Part shown: one piece after another, positions 48,244 through 56,645 of the stretch | How the letters are laid out: each line of letters opens with the position of its first letter | Numbering within the stretch: position 1 is the stretch's first letter | Notes under the pieces: model-generated | The model's input: only the letters and a program-made list of their open reading frames with translations | Told to the model about the DNA's origin: nothing | Databases searched by the model: none | Assembly: GCA_027486255.1 (NCBI GenBank) | Contig: JAIXPL010000050.1 | Location: forward strand, 19,807-83,806 | From: Comamonadaceae bacterium | Lineage (GTDB): Bacteria; Pseudomonadota; Gammaproteobacteria; Burkholderiales; Burkholderiaceae_C | Direction of reading: 5' to 3' | Length of the DNA: 64,000 bases | Made by a program: the position numbers and the translations under genes

Positions 48244-49674
48244 TTGAGGATCTTCCAGCGCGAAAAGCGCAGCCTCTTCGGTGAGATCCTCGACTGGATG
48301 CTCACGCCGCTGCTGTTGCTGTGGCCGATCAGCCTGGCCCTGACCTGGCTGGTGGCGCAGAACATCGCTGGCAAGCCCTTCGACCGCGCCCTTGAATACA
48401 ACGTTCAGGCCCTGGCCAAACTGGTGGCGGTGCGCGAAGGGCGGGTGAGTTTTTCCCTGCCGGCACCGGCGCGCGAAATCCTGCGTGCCGACGACAGCGA
48501 TCTCTTGTACTACCAGGTGCGCAAAGTCAGCGGCGAGGTGTTGGGTGGCGAATTCGACCTGCCCCAGCCAACCGAGACCGGACCGGTGCTCGACGGCGAC
48601 GTGCGACTGCGCTACGACACCATCCAGGGCGAGGACGTGCGCATGGCCTATGCCTGGGTGGCGCTGGACACACCGCAGCCCGAGGTGCTGCTGATCCAGG
48701 TGGCCGAGACGCTGGAAAAGCGCGAGACCCTGGCCACCGAGATCGTCAAGGGCGTGATGGTGCCGCAGTTCGTCACCCTGCCGCTGGCGGTGCTGTTGGT
48801 GTGGCTGGCCCTGGTGCGCGGCATCCGGCCGCTGGCCCAGCTCGAGCGGCGCATCCGCGCCCGCAAGGCCGACGACATGAGCCCGCTCGATGAAAGTGTG
48901 GTGCCCGAGGAGGTGGCGCCGCTGGTGTCCTCCATCAACGACCTGCTCAGCCGCCTGAAGGTGTCGCTGAGCACCCAAAAACGCTTTCTGGCCGACGCGG
49001 CGCACCAGCTCAAGACGCCGCTGGCGGGGCTGCGCATGCAAGCTGACCTCGCACAGCGCGAGACCAGCGCAGAAGACCTGAAGAAATCGCTCAAGCAGAT
49101 CGGCCGGGCCAGCGTGCGCGCCACGCACACCGTCAACCAGCTGCTGGCCCTGGCGCGCGCCGAGACCGCGGGCAGAAGCCTGGCCAAGCAGCGCGTGGAC
49201 CTGGTGGACGTGGTGGCCGAGGCCCTGCAGGAATCACTGCCACGCGCGCTCGACAAGCAGATCGACCTGGGATACGAAGGCCCCGAGCCGGGCGAAAAGC
49301 CCAGCCAGCTCGAGGCCAACGGCACCCTGCTCAAGGAGATGGTGCGCAACCTGATCGACAACGCCATCAACTACACCCCCGAGGGTGGCCAGGTGACCAC
49401 GCACATCCTGACCGACCGCTTCAGCGGCGTGCTGGTGCTGCTGGTGGAGGACACCGGCCCCGGCATTCCGCAGGCCGAGCGTGAGCTGGTGTTCCAGCCC
49501 TTTTACCGCGCGCTGGGCACCAACGTGGACGGCTCGGGCCTGGGCCTGGCCATCGTGGCCGAGATCGCGCAGCAGCACGACGCGCAGGTCAGCATCGACA
49601 GCTGCGACCGGCCCGCGCCCTGGCCAGGGACGCGGATCACGGTGCGCTTTTCAGGACAGCACGACAGCCTGTAA
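48244..49674 (+). CDS. Sensor histidine kinase (TctE-like)
   Basis: 476 residues from a TTG with GAGGA upstream. A membrane helix at about residues 20-38 and another at about 175-193 enclose a 135-residue periplasmic sensor of the 2CSK_N type. A HAMP-like linker follows. The H-box FLADAAHQLKTPLAGLR has His254; the N-box NLIDNAINYTP, G1 EDTGPGIP and G2 GSGLGLAIV complete the ATPase. It phosphorylates the response regulator just upstream. Confidence 0.93.
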   Translation: MRIFQREKRSLFGEILDWMLTPLLLLWPISLALTWLVAQNIAGKPFDRALEYNVQALAKLVAVREGRVSFSLPAPAREILRADDSDLLYYQVRKVSGEVLGGEFDLPQPTETGPVLDGDVRLRYDTIQGEDVRMAYAWVALDTPQPEVLLIQVAETLEKRETLATEIVKGVMVPQFVTLPLAVLLVWLALVRGIRPLAQLERRIRARKADDMSPLDESVVPEEVAPLVSSINDLLSRLKVSLSTQKRFLADAAHQLKTPLAGLRMQADLAQRETSAEDLKKSLKQIGRASVRATHTVNQLLALARAETAGRSLAKQRVDLVDVVAEALQESLPRALDKQIDLGYEGPEPGEKPSQLEANGTLLKEMVRNLIDNAINYTPEGGQVTTHILTDRFSGVLVLLVEDTGPGIPQAERELVFQPFYRALGTNVDGSGLGLAIVAEIAQQHDAQVSIDSCDRPAPWPGTRITVRFSGQHDSL

Positions 49675-49680
49675 GCCTCT

Positions 49681-52626
49681 TCAGCCCAGGTGCTTGCCGA
49701 CGATGCCGGCGAGCTCGAACATGGTCACCTGGGGCTTACCGAACACCGCCAGCAGCTTGGCGTCGGCATTGATCGCACGCTTGTTGCTGGCGTCCTGCAG
49801 GCCCTGGGCCTTGATGTAGTCCCACAGCTTCTTGATCACCTGGGTGCGCGCCACCGGCTCGCTGCCGATCACCGCGGCCAGGGCCGCGCTGGGCTGCAGG
49901 CTCGACGCCGCCGTGGCCTTGCGCGGCGCCTTGGGAGCCGCCGCCTTGGCCGGTGCCTTCTTGGCAGCCACTTTCTTGGCGGCCGCCTTGGTCGGCGCCT
50001 TGACCGCCACCTTCTTGCCAAACGGCGTCTTCACCGTGCCCGTGCCAGCCGGCTTGCGCGGCGGGAACTTCGAGGGCGCGAATTCGAAATTCACCTTGCC
50101 CGCCTCGGCGTCCCAGGCCAGCATGGCCTTGAAGCCACGGCGCGTGCGCGTGGAGACGAACTTCTCGAGCATGTCCGTCTTGCCGGTGCTCAGGAGCTTG
50201 TGCATCTGCTCGCGCTCCACCGGCTGCTGCAGGATGATCTGGCCGGTCTTGAAATCGCAGCTGGGCGTGGGCTGGGCCACGGTGGGCACCGACTTCTCGC
50301 ACACATAGTTCTTGCCGTGCTCGTGCACGGCGGCACCGCACTTGGGGCAGGCGCCCAGCGAGGTGCTGCCGGCAAAGTCCACGATCTCGCCGGTTTCTGC
50401 CGCGTCATCGCTGCCGAAGTCGAACTCGAGCTTGTAGTTCTTGCTGTCCTCGTCCCACTTGATGACCATCTCCGCCGTGAAGGGCCAGCCGGCCTTGGAG
50501 CGAAAACCCTCCAGCGGGCCGATCTTGCGCTCGCGCAGGAACTGCTCCACCTCGGCCGCCTCGAAGGTGCGGCCGGCCGGGGTCTTGCCGAAGGAAAAGC
50601 CGCAGCCCTCGCCTTCTGCGCCCTGGCCAGTTTTGCCGGTGCAGGTGTAGCGGCGGTAGTTTTCCTTCATGACGCCGCCGCAGTTGGGGCAGGGCGTCTG
50701 CAAGGTGGCGTAGTCGCCGGGGATGGTGTCCTTGTCATAGCCCTTGGCCTTGGCCACGAGCTTTTCGGTCATGGCGTTGATCTCGGCCATGAACTGCTCG
50801 CGGCTGAGCTGGCCCTTCTCCATCTGGGCCAGCTTGTGCTCCCACTCGCCGGTGAGGTCAGCGCGCGAGAGCTCCTCCACGCCCAGGCCGCGCAACAAGG
50901 TCATGAGCTGGAAGGCCTTGGCCGTGGGGATGAGGTCGCGGCCTTCGCGCAGCATGTATTTCTCGGCAATCAGGCCCTCGATGGTGGCCGCGCGCGTGGC
51001 CGGGGTGCCCAGGCCTTTTTCCTGCATGGCCTCGCGCAGCTCCTCGTCCTCGATCTCCTTGCCAGCGGTCTCCATGGCGCGCAGCAGCGTGCCCTCGTTG
51101 TAGCGCGCAGGCGGCCGGGTCTTCAGGCCCCGGGCTTCGGCGCTGTCGGTGCGCACCTGCTCGCCGGGCTGCACCGGCACCAAGGGCTGGCCCTTGTCGC
51201 CGTCCTTGGCGTCGGCCAGCTCATCGGCCGCGTCCTTGCCGTAGATAGCCAGCCAGCCCGGCTTGACCAGCACCTTGCCCTCGGTCTTGAAGTGGTGCGG
51301 GCCCACCTGCGAGATGCGCGTGGTCACCAGGTACTCGGCGCTGGGGAAGAACACGGCCATGAAGCGGCGCACCACGAAGTCGTAGAGCTTTTGCTCGGCA
51401 TCTGAGAGGCCTGTGGGCATCTTGCCGGTGGGGATGATGGCAAAGTGGTCCGAGACCTTGGCGTTGTCGAACACCTTCTTCAGGGGCTTGACGTAGCTGT
51501 TGTTCAGCGCCGTCAGCGCGTGCGGTGCCAGGTGCTTGAGGCCGCTATCGGCAATCGACTCCAGGGTCTGCTTGACCACCGGCAGGTAGTCTTCCGGCAG
51601 GTACTTGGAGTCGGTACGGGGGTAGGTCAGGGCCTGGTGGCGTTCATACAGGCTCTGGGCCAGCGCCAGCGTGGTCTTGGCCGAAAAGCCGAAGCGCCCA
51701 TTGGCCTCACGCTGCAGGGTGGTCAGGTCAAACAGGCCCGGTGAGGCCTGGGTGGTGGGCTTGGACTCTTCCGTCACCGTGGCCGTCTTGCCGCGCACGG
51801 CGTCCACCACGGCTTGTGCCTCGCGCTCGGACCACAGGCGGTCGGCGCGCTGCTCCTTGTCCTTTTCTTCGCCCTCGCCAGGGGCGGGCCGCCACTGCGG
51901 GTCGAACCACTTGCCCGCGTACTCGCCCGCCTGGGCGGCAAAGCTGGCATGGATTTCCCAGTAGTCGCGGCTCACAAACTTGCGGATCTTCTCTTCGCGC
52001 TCGACCACCACCGACAGCGTGGGCGTTTGCACCCGGCCCACGGTGGTGAGGAAAAAGCCACCATCGCGCGAATTGAAGGCCGTCATGGCCCGCGTGCCGT
52101 TGATGCCCACGAGCCAGTCGGCCTCGGAGCGGCAACGCGCGGCATCGGCCAGAGGCAGCATCTGCGCGTCGGTGCGCAGCTTCTCAAAGCCTTCGCGGAT
52201 GGCCGCCGGCGTCATGGACTGCAGCCACAGGCGCTTGACCGGTTGCTTGGCCTTGGCGTACTGCTGGATCAGGCGAAAGATCAGCTCACCTTCGCGGCCC
52301 GCGTCGCAGGCATTCACAAAAGCGCCCACGTCTTTGCGCTTGGCCAGCTTGACGATGGCGTTGAGCCGGCCCTTGGTTTTCTCGATGGGCTTGAGATCAA
52401 AGAAGGGCGGAAGGACGGGCAGGTTGGCAAAGCTCCACTTGCCGCGCTTGACGTCGAACTCCTCCGGCGCCTGGATCTCCACCAGGTGGCCCACGGCCGA
52501 GGTGACGATCCATGCCTCGTTCTCGAAGAACTCGTCCTGCTTCTCGAACTTGCCCTCGCTGGGGGTCAGGGCCCGCACGATGTCCTGTGCCACCGAGGGC
52601 TTTTCTGCAATCACCAATGTCTTCAT
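49681..52626 (-). CDS. topB: DNA topoisomerase III with C-terminal SWIB domain
   Basis: 981 residues from the ATG at 52626, against about 650 in E. coli. The TOPRIM domain opens KTLVIAEKPSVAQDIVRAL. The catalytic tyrosine is in ALTYPRTDSKYL. Zinc-type segments follow (CPNCGGVMKENYRRYTC, CPKCGAAVHEHGKNYVC). After these come a Lys/Ala/Pro-rich stretch (KVAAKKAPAKAAAPKAPRK) like histone H1 tails, then a SWIB/MDM2-like domain in the last 75 residues (AVIGSEPVARTQVIKKLWDY, ADAKLLAVFGKP, FELAGIVGKHL). It decatenates DNA. SWIB fusions are best known from chlamydial topoisomerase I. Confidence 0.93.
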   Translation of the reverse strand: MKTLVIAEKPSVAQDIVRALTPSEGKFEKQDEFFENEAWIVTSAVGHLVEIQAPEEFDVKRGKWSFANLPVLPPFFDLKPIEKTKGRLNAIVKLAKRKDVGAFVNACDAGREGELIFRLIQQYAKAKQPVKRLWLQSMTPAAIREGFEKLRTDAQMLPLADAARCRSEADWLVGINGTRAMTAFNSRDGGFFLTTVGRVQTPTLSVVVEREEKIRKFVSRDYWEIHASFAAQAGEYAGKWFDPQWRPAPGEGEEKDKEQRADRLWSEREAQAVVDAVRGKTATVTEESKPTTQASPGLFDLTTLQREANGRFGFSAKTTLALAQSLYERHQALTYPRTDSKYLPEDYLPVVKQTLESIADSGLKHLAPHALTALNNSYVKPLKKVFDNAKVSDHFAIIPTGKMPTGLSDAEQKLYDFVVRRFMAVFFPSAEYLVTTRISQVGPHHFKTEGKVLVKPGWLAIYGKDAADELADAKDGDKGQPLVPVQPGEQVRTDSAEARGLKTRPPARYNEGTLLRAMETAGKEIEDEELREAMQEKGLGTPATRAATIEGLIAEKYMLREGRDLIPTAKAFQLMTLLRGLGVEELSRADLTGEWEHKLAQMEKGQLSREQFMAEINAMTEKLVAKAKGYDKDTIPGDYATLQTPCPNCGGVMKENYRRYTCTGKTGQGAEGEGCGFSFGKTPAGRTFEAAEVEQFLRERKIGPLEGFRSKAGWPFTAEMVIKWDEDSKNYKLEFDFGSDDAAETGEIVDFAGSTSLGACPKCGAAVHEHGKNYVCEKSVPTVAQPTPSCDFKTGQIILQQPVEREQMHKLLSTGKTDMLEKFVSTRTRRGFKAMLAWDAEAGKVNFEFAPSKFPPRKPAGTGTVKTPFGKKVAVKAPTKAAAKKVAAKKAPAKAAAPKAPRKATAASSLQPSAALAAVIGSEPVARTQVIKKLWDYIKAQGLQDASNKRAINADAKLLAVFGKPQVTMFELAGIVGKHLG

Positions 52627-52723
52627 CTTCGTCACCACTTCGATTGTTCGCAGACCGCGTGCTCATCGGTCTGCCCTGTCTGGGTTGCGCTGGCTGTGGG
52701 GACCGGCCCCTACAATGCCGCCT

Positions 52724-52752
52724 CGCGCGCACGCACACACGCCCGCGCGCGC
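52724..52752. other. Alternating purine-pyrimidine tract in the topB/SET divergent region
   Basis: From 52724 to 52742 purine and pyrimidine alternate strictly (CGCGCGCACGCACACACGC), then again from 52744 to 52752. Such tracts adopt Z-DNA under negative supercoiling. It lies between a TACAAT (52711-52716) and the SET start codon. Confidence 0.6.
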
Positions 52753-52783
52753 CTGCCTAATTAACCATACCAAAATTCCCATC

Positions 52784-53368
52784 GTGCCCAAAAACAGCTC
52801 TTCCAAGTCCCAGGCCCCCACGGCCGGCGCCGCTGCGGTGGCTCCCGTCCGTCGAATCCAGACGCGGCGCTCGGGCGTGCATGGCAAGGGCGTGTTTGCG
52901 GTGCAGGACTTGGCCGAAGGCGAGGTGCTGATTGAATACGTGGGCGAGGTCATCAGCTGGAAGGAAGCGCTGCGCCGCCATCCGCACGATCCCACGGACC
53001 CCAACCACACCTTCTACTTCCACGTGGATGAAAAGCACGTGATCGATGCCAAGCACGGCGGCAACTCCTCGCGCTGGATCAACCACAGCTGCGCGCCCAA
53101 CTGCGAGGCCGACGAGCAGGAGGGCCGCGTCTTCATCAAGGCCCTGCGCAACATCCCTGCGGGCAATGAGCTCTTCTATGACTACGGGCTGATCATCGAC
53201 GCGCCCTACACCAAGAAGCTCCTGGCCGAGTACCCCTGCTGGTGCGGCGCGCCCGGCTGCCGCGGCACGCTGCTGGCGCCCAAGGACGAGCCCGCCAAAA
53301 AGAAGAAATCGAAGAAGAAAGACAAGGGCAAGGGCAAGGGCAAAGTTAAAAGCAAGCGCAAGTCCTAA
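52784..53368 (+). CDS. SET-domain protein-lysine methyltransferase
   Basis: 194 residues from a GTG. The SET core begins IQTRRSGVHGKGVFAVQDLAEGE and continues with YVGEVIS, the cofactor-binding SRWINHSCAPNCEADE, then NELFYDYGL. A post-SET zinc motif follows (YPCWCGAPGCRGTLL). The tail is almost all Lys, Gly and Ser (KKKKSKKKDKGKGKGKVKSK), like DNA-binding histone tails. It should methylate lysine using S-adenosylmethionine; the target is unknown. It starts 158 bases from divergent topB and 21 bases before birA, with which it may share a transcript. Confidence 0.9.
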   Translation: MPKNSSSKSQAPTAGAAAVAPVRRIQTRRSGVHGKGVFAVQDLAEGEVLIEYVGEVISWKEALRRHPHDPTDPNHTFYFHVDEKHVIDAKHGGNSSRWINHSCAPNCEADEQEGRVFIKALRNIPAGNELFYDYGLIIDAPYTKKLLAEYPCWCGAPGCRGTLLAPKDEPAKKKKSKKKDKGKGKGKVKSKRKS

Positions 53369-53388
53369 GCCTAAAGCCTGGTCCTGCC

Positions 53389-54192
53389 GTGAACCCACCC
53401 CTGCGCTGGCCGGCCGAAGCCATCTGGGAGGCCGTGGCCCCTGAACTGCCGGGCTTCACCGTGGAGGTGCTGCCCGAGATCGACTCCAGCAACACCGAGC
53501 TCATGCGCCGCTGCCGCGCGGGCCGGACCGAGCCCACCTTGCTGGTGGCCGAGCGCCAGACCGCCGGCCGCGGCCGCCTGGGCCGGCAATGGCACACCCC
53601 GCCCGGCTCGGCACTCACCTTCTCGCTGGGCCTGGTGATGAGCCCGGCCGACTGGGGCGGCCTCTCGCTGGCCGTGGGCACGAGCTTGGCCGAGAGCCTG
53701 GCCCAAGCCTCGGGCGCCGACATCCGCCTGAAGTGGCCCAACGACCTCTGGCTGGACAGCGCCAAGCTCGCCGGCATTTTGGTGGAAACCGCCAGCGTGG
53801 GCCCTGCCCGTTATGTGATCGTGGGCGTGGGCATCAACGTGTGCCGGCCCGCACCCGCGTGGGTGCCCCCGCCCTCGCCCGGCCAGGCCATGGCCGCGCA
53901 GGCTCCCGCCTGGCTGCAGGAAGCCGCGCCCCTGCTGGACGCCCCTGCCGCCTTGGCGGCGGTCGCAGCACCGCTGGTGCGCACGTTGCAGTGCTTTGAA
54001 CAGCAGGGCTTTGCCGCCTTCACCGAGCGCTTTGCACGCCGCGACCTGCTGGCCGGGCGCGAGGTGCAGCTGTCCGATGGGCGCCAGGGCCGAGCCCTGG
54101 GTGTCTCGGCCTCGGGCGCCTTGCGCGTGGACATCGGTGACCAGGTCGAGGACATCCTCAGCGCCGACGTGAGCGTGCGGCCGCGCAGCTGA
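53389..54192 (+). CDS. birA: Biotin-[acetyl-CoA-carboxylase] ligase
   Basis: 267 residues from a GTG. It attaches biotin to carboxylase carrier protein. Motifs are IDSSNTELMRRC, the biotinyl-AMP loop AGRGRLGRQWHTPPGSALTF, LKWPNDLWLDSAKLAGIL and the SH3-like C-terminal barrel. There is no N-terminal winged helix, so it is a class I ligase that does not repress the bio genes. The coaX gene that often follows birA is not here. Confidence 0.94.
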   Translation: MNPPLRWPAEAIWEAVAPELPGFTVEVLPEIDSSNTELMRRCRAGRTEPTLLVAERQTAGRGRLGRQWHTPPGSALTFSLGLVMSPADWGGLSLAVGTSLAESLAQASGADIRLKWPNDLWLDSAKLAGILVETASVGPARYVIVGVGINVCRPAPAWVPPPSPGQAMAAQAPAWLQEAAPLLDAPAALAAVAAPLVRTLQCFEQQGFAAFTERFARRDLLAGREVQLSDGRQGRALGVSASGALRVDIGDQVEDILSADVSVRPRS

Positions 54193-54250
54193 GGCGACCC
54201 GCCGCGGAACCGGGACTGTAGGCGAGGGCGCCGTGGGCGCGCGCGCGCCG

Positions 54251-54268
54251 CGATGACAGCAGTCATCG
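54251..54268. promoter_or_regulatory. Inverted repeat upstream of serA
   Basis: CGATGAC and GTCATCG pair perfectly around AGCA, 45 bases before the serA ATG. It may be an operator or an mRNA hairpin; no regulator is assigned. Confidence 0.4.
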
Positions 54269-54313
54269 GCGGGCGTTTGCATGCCACCCCTGCGGGCGGC
54301 CGCAGACTGCGGC

Positions 54314-55552
54314 ATGACCGCCATCGACAAGACCTCGCTGGACAAAACGAAGATCCGCTTCCTGCTGCTCGAAGGCATCCACGCCTCGGCCGTGCAAGCC
54401 ATCGAGGCGGCCGGCTACTGCCAGATCCAATGCCTGACTGGCGCGCCTGACGAGGCAGAGCTCCAGGCCCTGCTGCCCGAGGTGCACTTTCTGGGCATCC
54501 GCTCGCGCACGCAGCTCAGCGAGCAGGTGTTGGCGCATGCGCCACGCCTGGCCGCTGTGGGCTGCTTTTGCATTGGCATCAACCAGGTGGACCTGCTGGC
54601 CGCACGCGCGCGGGGCATTGCGGTGTTCAACGCGCCCTATTCCAACACCCGCTCGGTGGCCGAGCTGGTGCTGGCCGAAGCCATTTTGCTGCTGCGCGGC
54701 ATTCCCGAGAAGAATGCCGCCGCCCACAGCGGGCGCTGGCTCAAGACGGCCGAGCATTCGCACGAGATCCGCGGCAAGACCCTGGGCATCGTGGGCTATG
54801 GGTCCATTGGTACGCAGCTGTCGGTGCTGGCCGAGGCGCTGGGCATGCGGGTGCTTTTTCATGACGTGGTGGCCAAGCTGCCGCTGGGTAATGCGCGCCA
54901 GGTGCAGAACCTGGCCGAGCTGCTGGCGCAGTCGGACGTGCTCAGCCTGCACGTGCCCGAGACGCCCGACACCGAATGGATGATAGGCGCGCGCGAGCTC
55001 GACCAGATGAAGCCCGGCAGCGTGCTGATCAATGCCTCGCGTGGGCGCGTGGTGGATATCGAGCCCCTGGCGCTGGCCTTGCGCGTGCGGCGCCTGGCCG
55101 GCGCAGCCATCGATGTGTTCCCCACCGAGCCCGCCAGCGCCCGAGAGGTGTTCATCTCCGAGCTGCGCGGCCTGGACAACGTGCTGCTCACGCCGCACAT
55201 CGGCGGCTCCACGCTGGAGGCGCAGGCCCACATCGGCAGTGAGGTGGCGGACAAGCTCGTCAAGTACAGCGACAACGGCACCACCACCACCTCGGTGAAT
55301 TTCCCCGAGGTGGCGCTGCCTGCGCACCCGGGCAAACACCGGCTGCTGCACATCCACCGCAACGTGCCGGGCGTGCTGTCCGAGCTCAACCGGGTGCTCT
55401 CGACGCAGCACATCAACATCGCCGCGCAGTACCTGCAAACGCGCGGCGACATCGGCTACGTGGTGACCGACATCGACACCCACTACCCCGAAGGCGCGCT
55501 CAAGGCGGTGGCGCTGGTGCCGGGCACCATCAAGACGCGCGTGCTGTTCTGA
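54314..55552 (+). CDS. serA: D-3-phosphoglycerate dehydrogenase
   Basis: 412 residues from the ATG at 54314, E. coli-like in length. It begins serine synthesis. The NAD-binding motif is GIVGYGSIGTQLS. The active site is INASRGRVVD, FPTEP and LTPHIGGST. The C-terminal ACT domain (VPGVLSELNRVLSTQHINIAA) suggests feedback inhibition by serine. GAGG is not evident before the ATG. Confidence 0.94.
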   Translation: MTAIDKTSLDKTKIRFLLLEGIHASAVQAIEAAGYCQIQCLTGAPDEAELQALLPEVHFLGIRSRTQLSEQVLAHAPRLAAVGCFCIGINQVDLLAARARGIAVFNAPYSNTRSVAELVLAEAILLLRGIPEKNAAAHSGRWLKTAEHSHEIRGKTLGIVGYGSIGTQLSVLAEALGMRVLFHDVVAKLPLGNARQVQNLAELLAQSDVLSLHVPETPDTEWMIGARELDQMKPGSVLINASRGRVVDIEPLALALRVRRLAGAAIDVFPTEPASAREVFISELRGLDNVLLTPHIGGSTLEAQAHIGSEVADKLVKYSDNGTTTTSVNFPEVALPAHPGKHRLLHIHRNVPGVLSELNRVLSTQHINIAAQYLQTRGDIGYVVTDIDTHYPEGALKAVALVPGTIKTRVLF

Positions 55553-55604
55553 AAGGGGCAGCGCGAATGCGCTAACCTCGCGGGCAGCTTTCAGGACCCG
55601 CCGC

Positions 55605-56645
55605 ATGACCACTTCTTCACCCATCCTGGGCGCCCAGCCCCTGGGCTTTCCCTGGCCCACCATCGATCCCTTTTTGTTTTGCGCGTACCACGACGACGCC
55701 TACCCCGTGGGCGCGCCCCACATGGGCCCGGCCGCCTCGCTGGCGGGCCGGCAGCTGGGATCGGACTTCAGCCGCCAGGACGGCTGGAGCATGTACCACG
55801 GCCGCACGGTGCCCGGCTTTCCATCGCACCCACACCGCGGCTTTGAAACCGTGACCATCGTGCGACGAGGCCTGATCGACCACGCCGATTCGCTGGGTGC
55901 GGCCGCCCGCTTCGGACGCGGTGACGTGCAGTGGCTCACCGCCGGCGAAGGCATCGTGCATTCTGAAATGTTCCCGCTGCTGGACACGCAGGCGGCCAAC
56001 CCGCTGGAGCTCTTCCAGATCTGGCTGAACCTGCCAGCAGCGCGCAAGATGGTGGCGCCGCACTTCACCATGTTCTGGGCGCACCAGGTGCCGCGCCTGG
56101 TGCAGGGCAGCGGTGTGGAGGTGACGGTGGTCGCCGGCCAGCTGACCGGCGCAGACGCGCCGCTGGCCCCACCGCCGGATTCCTGGGCTGCGCAGGCCGA
56201 CGCCGACGTGGCCATCTGGACCCTGCGCCTAGCGCCGGGTGCCAGCTGGAGCCTGCCGCCTGCACAGGCCAGCACGCGCCGCATGCTGTACTTCTTCAAG
56301 GGCCAACAGGTGGCCATTGCCGGCCAGGGCCTGGACCGCCACGCCGCCATCGAGCTGCGCGGCGATGCCGCTGTAGAACTGCACAACCGCGGCACCATCG
56401 AGGCGGAGTTCCTGTTGCTGCAGGGCCGGCCCATCGCCGAGCCAGTGGCGCAGCACGGCCCCTTCGTGATGAACACACAGACCGAAATCCGCCAGGCCAT
56501 CATGGACTACCAGCGCACCGAGTTCGGCGGCTGGCCCTGGCCCGACCACGCCCCCGTGCACGGCCGCGAGCCGCGCCGCTTTGCGCGCCACCCCGACGGG
56601 CGCACCGAGGAGCCCCAGCCCGCGGTGCCCACGGTCCCGGTGTGA
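55605..56645 (+). CDS. Pirin family protein
   Basis: 346 residues. Two cupin folds are present. The metal-binding motifs of the N-terminal one are SHPHRGFETVTIVRRG and AGEGIVHSEMF, preceding DTQAANPLELFQIWLNLP. Some pirins act as quercetin dioxygenases, others as regulators of metabolism. The C-terminus continues with WPWPDHAPVHGREPRRFARHPDG. It overlaps the next gene by GTGA, so it is coupled to an MFS permease. Confidence 0.9.
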   Translation: MTTSSPILGAQPLGFPWPTIDPFLFCAYHDDAYPVGAPHMGPAASLAGRQLGSDFSRQDGWSMYHGRTVPGFPSHPHRGFETVTIVRRGLIDHADSLGAAARFGRGDVQWLTAGEGIVHSEMFPLLDTQAANPLELFQIWLNLPAARKMVAPHFTMFWAHQVPRLVQGSGVEVTVVAGQLTGADAPLAPPPDSWAAQADADVAIWTLRLAPGASWSLPPAQASTRRMLYFFKGQQVAIAGQGLDRHAAIELRGDAAVELHNRGTIEAEFLLLQGRPIAEPVAQHGPFVMNTQTEIRQAIMDYQRTEFGGWPWPDHAPVHGREPRRFARHPDGRTEEPQPAVPTVPV

